Shown here piece after piece: positions 3,366 through 5,631 of a stretch of DNA of 5,631 nt. Location of the stretch: positions 1 to 5,631 of the forward strand of contig CALMDF010000544.1 in the NCBI GenBank assembly GCA_937864895.1. Direction: 5' to 3'. Both the position numbers and the translations under genes were made by a program. Below the pieces are notes generated by a model. That model saw only the letters and a program-made list of their open reading frames with translations, did no database searches and was not told where the DNA came from. The first letter of the stretch is position 1. Each line of letters opens with the position of its first letter. The DNA comes from an uncultured Holophagales bacterium (GTDB lineage: Bacteria > Acidobacteriota > Thermoanaerobaculia > UBA5066).

Positions 3366-5631
3366 TCACCTCCCGGGAAGGTCGGCTTCGAAACCGGTGA
3401 TCTTCTGCGCGTCGCGCAGCCGCGGCCCGCGGGCGGCGGCGAGCGTCGAGCCGTCGCGGGAGACCGCGAAATCGAAGAGGAGCTGGTCGTCCCAGGCGGT
3501 CAGCTTCCGGGCCGGGCCGCCCCCGGAGGGGAGGAGCCAGATGTTTCCCCTGTCTCCCGCCACGGTGTTGAGGTAGATCCCCTCGTCCCGGAGGGCGATC
3601 CGGGAGTTGGCGGTGGGCGGCTCGGCGGGGACGTCGAGGAGGAGCGGCCCCCCTTCGACGGAGCAGACCCCGAGGCGCAGCTTCTCCGCGGAGTCGACGA
3701 AGTAGAAGGCGACCCGGTCTCCGCCGGGATGGAGCGCGGGCCTGTACGCGGGACCGTCGAAGATCGATTTCGGGTCGCTTCCGTCGCCCGCGACGCGAAC
3801 GACGCGGGGGACCCCCTTCAGGAGCGCGCTGTAGACGAGGAGCCGGCCGTCGCGCGAGACCTCGAAGGGGCCGAAGAGCGCGTCGCGGACGACGACGCGA
3901 CTCGAGGAGCCGCCGCGGTCCAGGGCGCGGATCTCGACGCCGGCCTTCCCTCGGACTGCGAAGAAGATGGTGCCGTCGTCCGTGAGGAACGGATAGCCGA
4001 CGCGTTCCCCTCCCGGGAGCGTGTGGAACGGGCCCCGGTCGGCGCCGTCCGCGCCGGCCGACCAGAGGCTGGTGCTGTCGCCGACGTCCGCGGTGTAGAC
4101 GAGCTTCCCGTCGGCGGAGAAGACCACTCCGTCGATCCCGTCCGTCGTGCCCCGGCTCATCCGGCGCGGTCTGCCGGAACCGCGTAGAGGCGCGGACCAG
4201 ACCGTCGAGGAGACCGCTCCCGCGACAGACACGAGGGACCTGCCGTCGGCGGTGAGCGAGATGATCCGGCGGTCGTTCAGGTCGTTGGTCACCTTTCGGG
4301 CCTCGCCCCCGGGGTACGACACCGCCCAGACCTGCGTGCTCGGCTGGTCGCCCGAGCGGGCGATGACGAGAAGGGAGCGCCCGTCGGGCAGCCAGCCGCA
4401 CTGGGCCGCGGCCTCCCAGCCCGGGTCGGCGAGCGTCGTGACCTTCCCGTCCTCGACGGCGACGAGCGCCAGTCGGGCGCGGCTCTCGGCTCCCGCGCCC
4501 CCCCGGACGCCGACCGCCGTCGCGACGTGGCGGCCGTCCGGCGACCACGACGGCGCCCCGTAGAAGATCCCGGCGACGTACTCCGGCAGGCGGAAAGTGG
4601 CGAGCGCCTTCGGGTCCGACCCGTCGGCCCCGGCCACCATGAGGGAGGACTCTTCGGCGCTCGGGTGCCGCAGCCGCAGGAAGGCGATCTTCTTTCCGTC
4701 GGGGGAGAAGGAGACCGCGGAGTCGAGGTCGCCGAGAAGGCGCCTCGGCGCGCCGCCGAGGGTCGAGATCGAGAAGAGCGCGCCGCGGGGCTCGCCGTCG
4801 CCCTTGATCCCGTAGTAGATCGCGTTCCCGTCGGGGGAGAACGTGTGACCCCAGTAGGCGACGGGCTGCTCGGCGACGAGGCGGAGAGTCTGGCCTCCGG
4901 CGAGCTGTTGCAGCCAGAGGCTCTGGAGCCCGTGCTCGGACTCCACGTAGGCCACGTACCGCCCGTCGGGAGAGATCGCGGCGCCGATCACGTTTCCGGA
5001 GTTCGTGACGGGCGCGATCCGGAGGCCGTCGCTCGCGGAGCGCTCGACCGGGGCCGGTGCCGTGAGCCGGGCGAGGCCGAATCCCACGGCGATCCCGGCC
5101 GCGGCGGCGACGGGAACGAGCCACCACCGGAGGCTCTTCCCGAGCCCCGGCCCGGCCTTCGGGGGAACGGACTCCCGAGCGGGCTCCTCGAGAGCGAGGC
5201 GCGCCTCTCCGATGTCGCGGAGGCGCCGCCTCGGGTCCCTCTCGAGGCACCGTTCGAGGAGGCGCCGGTCGGCGGACGCGAGTCCCTTCGGAAGGAGACT
5301 CCAGTCGACGTCCTGCCGGAGGACGGCGGCGAGCGTGTCGCTCACCGTCTCCCCCGCGAAGAGCCGTCGCCCGGTGAGCATCTCCCAGGCGAGGACGCCG
5401 AACGCCCAGATGTCGGCCCGCCGGTCGACGGCCCGCCCTCGCGCCTGCTCCGGCGACATGTACCCCGCCGTGCCGAGGATCACGCCCATCTGCGTGCCGG
5501 GCGTCGCGGTGAGAGTGGGGGAATCGAGCATCGTCGGCGACCGGCCGAGGTCGGACGCGGAGGAGCCGGTCCCCGCGGGGGCCATCGCCTTGGCGAGGCC
5601 GAAGTCGAGGACCTTGGCCCGGCCGTCGGGC
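3366..5631 (-). CDS. Membrane Ser/Thr kinase with C-terminal PD40/TolB-like propeller (N-terminus beyond right edge)
   Basis: The last 754 residues are present, entering at PDGRAKVLDFGLAK (numbering from that P). The kinase C-lobe shows DFG (9-11), a long Ser/Thr-rich activation loop, GTAGYMSPE (53-61, the APE region), DIWAFG with F-helix Asp (73), and the final arginine helix region RDPRRRLRDIGEARLAL (about 131-147). A basic/Pro-rich linker leads to one transmembrane helix at about 169-189 (starting WWLVPVAAAAG). The remaining about 560 residues carry repeated xSPDG-type turns near 219, 264, 308, 362, 413, 459, 504, 549, 591, 633 and 723, plus a degenerate one near 678: PD40 repeats, enough for one or two beta-propellers. 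With an inside kinase and one helix, the propeller should face the periplasm and probably senses a ligand or protein. The stop is TGA at 3366. It heads the operon. HRD and the ATP site are off-window, so activity is unproven but likely. Confidence 0.94.
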   Translation of the reverse strand, partial: PDGRAKVLDFGLAKAMAPAGTGSSASDLGRSPTMLDSPTLTATPGTQMGVILGTAGYMSPEQARGRAVDRRADIWAFGVLAWEMLTGRRLFAGETVSDTLAAVLRQDVDWSLLPKGLASADRRLLERCLERDPRRRLRDIGEARLALEEPARESVPPKAGPGLGKSLRWWLVPVAAAAGIAVGFGLARLTAPAPVERSASDGLRIAPVTNSGNVIGAAISPDGRYVAYVESEHGLQSLWLQQLAGGQTLRLVAEQPVAYWGHTFSPDGNAIYYGIKGDGEPRGALFSISTLGGAPRRLLGDLDSAVSFSPDGKKIAFLRLRHPSAEESSLMVAGADGSDPKALATFRLPEYVAGIFYGAPSWSPDGRHVATAVGVRGGAGAESRARLALVAVEDGKVTTLADPGWEAAAQCGWLPDGRSLLVIARSGDQPSTQVWAVSYPGGEARKVTNDLNDRRIISLTADGRSLVSVAGAVSSTVWSAPLRGSGRPRRMSRGTTDGIDGVVFSADGKLVYTADVGDSTSLWSAGADGADRGPFHTLPGGERVGYPFLTDDGTIFFAVRGKAGVEIRALDRGGSSSRVVVRDALFGPFEVSRDGRLLVYSALLKGVPRVVRVAGDGSDPKSIFDGPAYRPALHPGGDRVAFYFVDSAEKLRLGVCSVEGGPLLLDVPAEPPTANSRIALRDEGIYLNTVAGDRGNIWLLPSGGGPARKLTAWDDQLLFDFAVSRDGSTLAAARGPRLRDAQKITGFEADLPGR

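Noticed and set aside
1264..5250. 1328-codon open frame on the minus strand reaching from the M29 gene far upstream
   Set aside because: Only its last 383 codons make a recognisable protein. The rest is an Arg/Pro/Gly-rich shadow of the GGDEF and kinase genes, which have clear domains in another frame. It stays open because stops are rare at this GC content.

Overview
This 5631-base window is very GC-rich, and every protein-coding gene I can support lies on the minus strand, so transcription runs from the right edge to the left edge. Codons end mostly in G or C. The Hanks-type Ser/Thr kinase with a long activation loop and a C-terminal TolB/PD40 sensor is a combination I know mainly from Acidobacteriota (including Thermoanaerobaculia-like lineages) and some other soil or sediment phyla. 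That assignment is family knowledge plus inference; there is no rRNA or other marker here.

Layout in transcription order: (1) right edge to 3366, the C-terminal part of a membrane Ser/Thr kinase, running from the DFG motif through one transmembrane helix to about 11-12 PD40-like propeller repeats. (2) 3320-2400, a cyclic-nucleotide-binding domain fused to a GGDEF diguanylate cyclase. (3) 2415-1264, an M29-type (aminopeptidase T/AmpS-like) metallopeptidase. (4) 1252-494, a predicted lipoprotein with the two HxT motifs of a 2H phosphoesterase (LigT/2'-5' RNA ligase-like fold). (5) 388 to the left edge, the N-terminal part of a Ser/Thr kinase. Gaps are 45 nt, a 16-nt overlap, 11 nt, and then 105 nt, so genes 1-4 look like one operon. 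The 105-nt gap and the end of gene 4 hold a perfect 30-bp inverted repeat.

The operon joins signalling proteins (a kinase with an extracytoplasmic sensor, and a cNMP-gated c-di-GMP synthase) to two hydrolases, one probably anchored at the cell surface. A common pathway is conceivable but is inference.

Two things merit attention. The perfect hairpin is built on three GTAGA heptamers, runs into gene 4 and supplies its last 12 codons and stop. Also, the two window edges cut kinase genes at almost the same place: the left fragment stops just before the expected HRD loop and the right one starts just before DFG. About 40 missing bases would join them into one typical full-length kinase, so the window could be a circularly permuted or tandemly repeated unit, or a contig broken at a sequence shared by paralogues.
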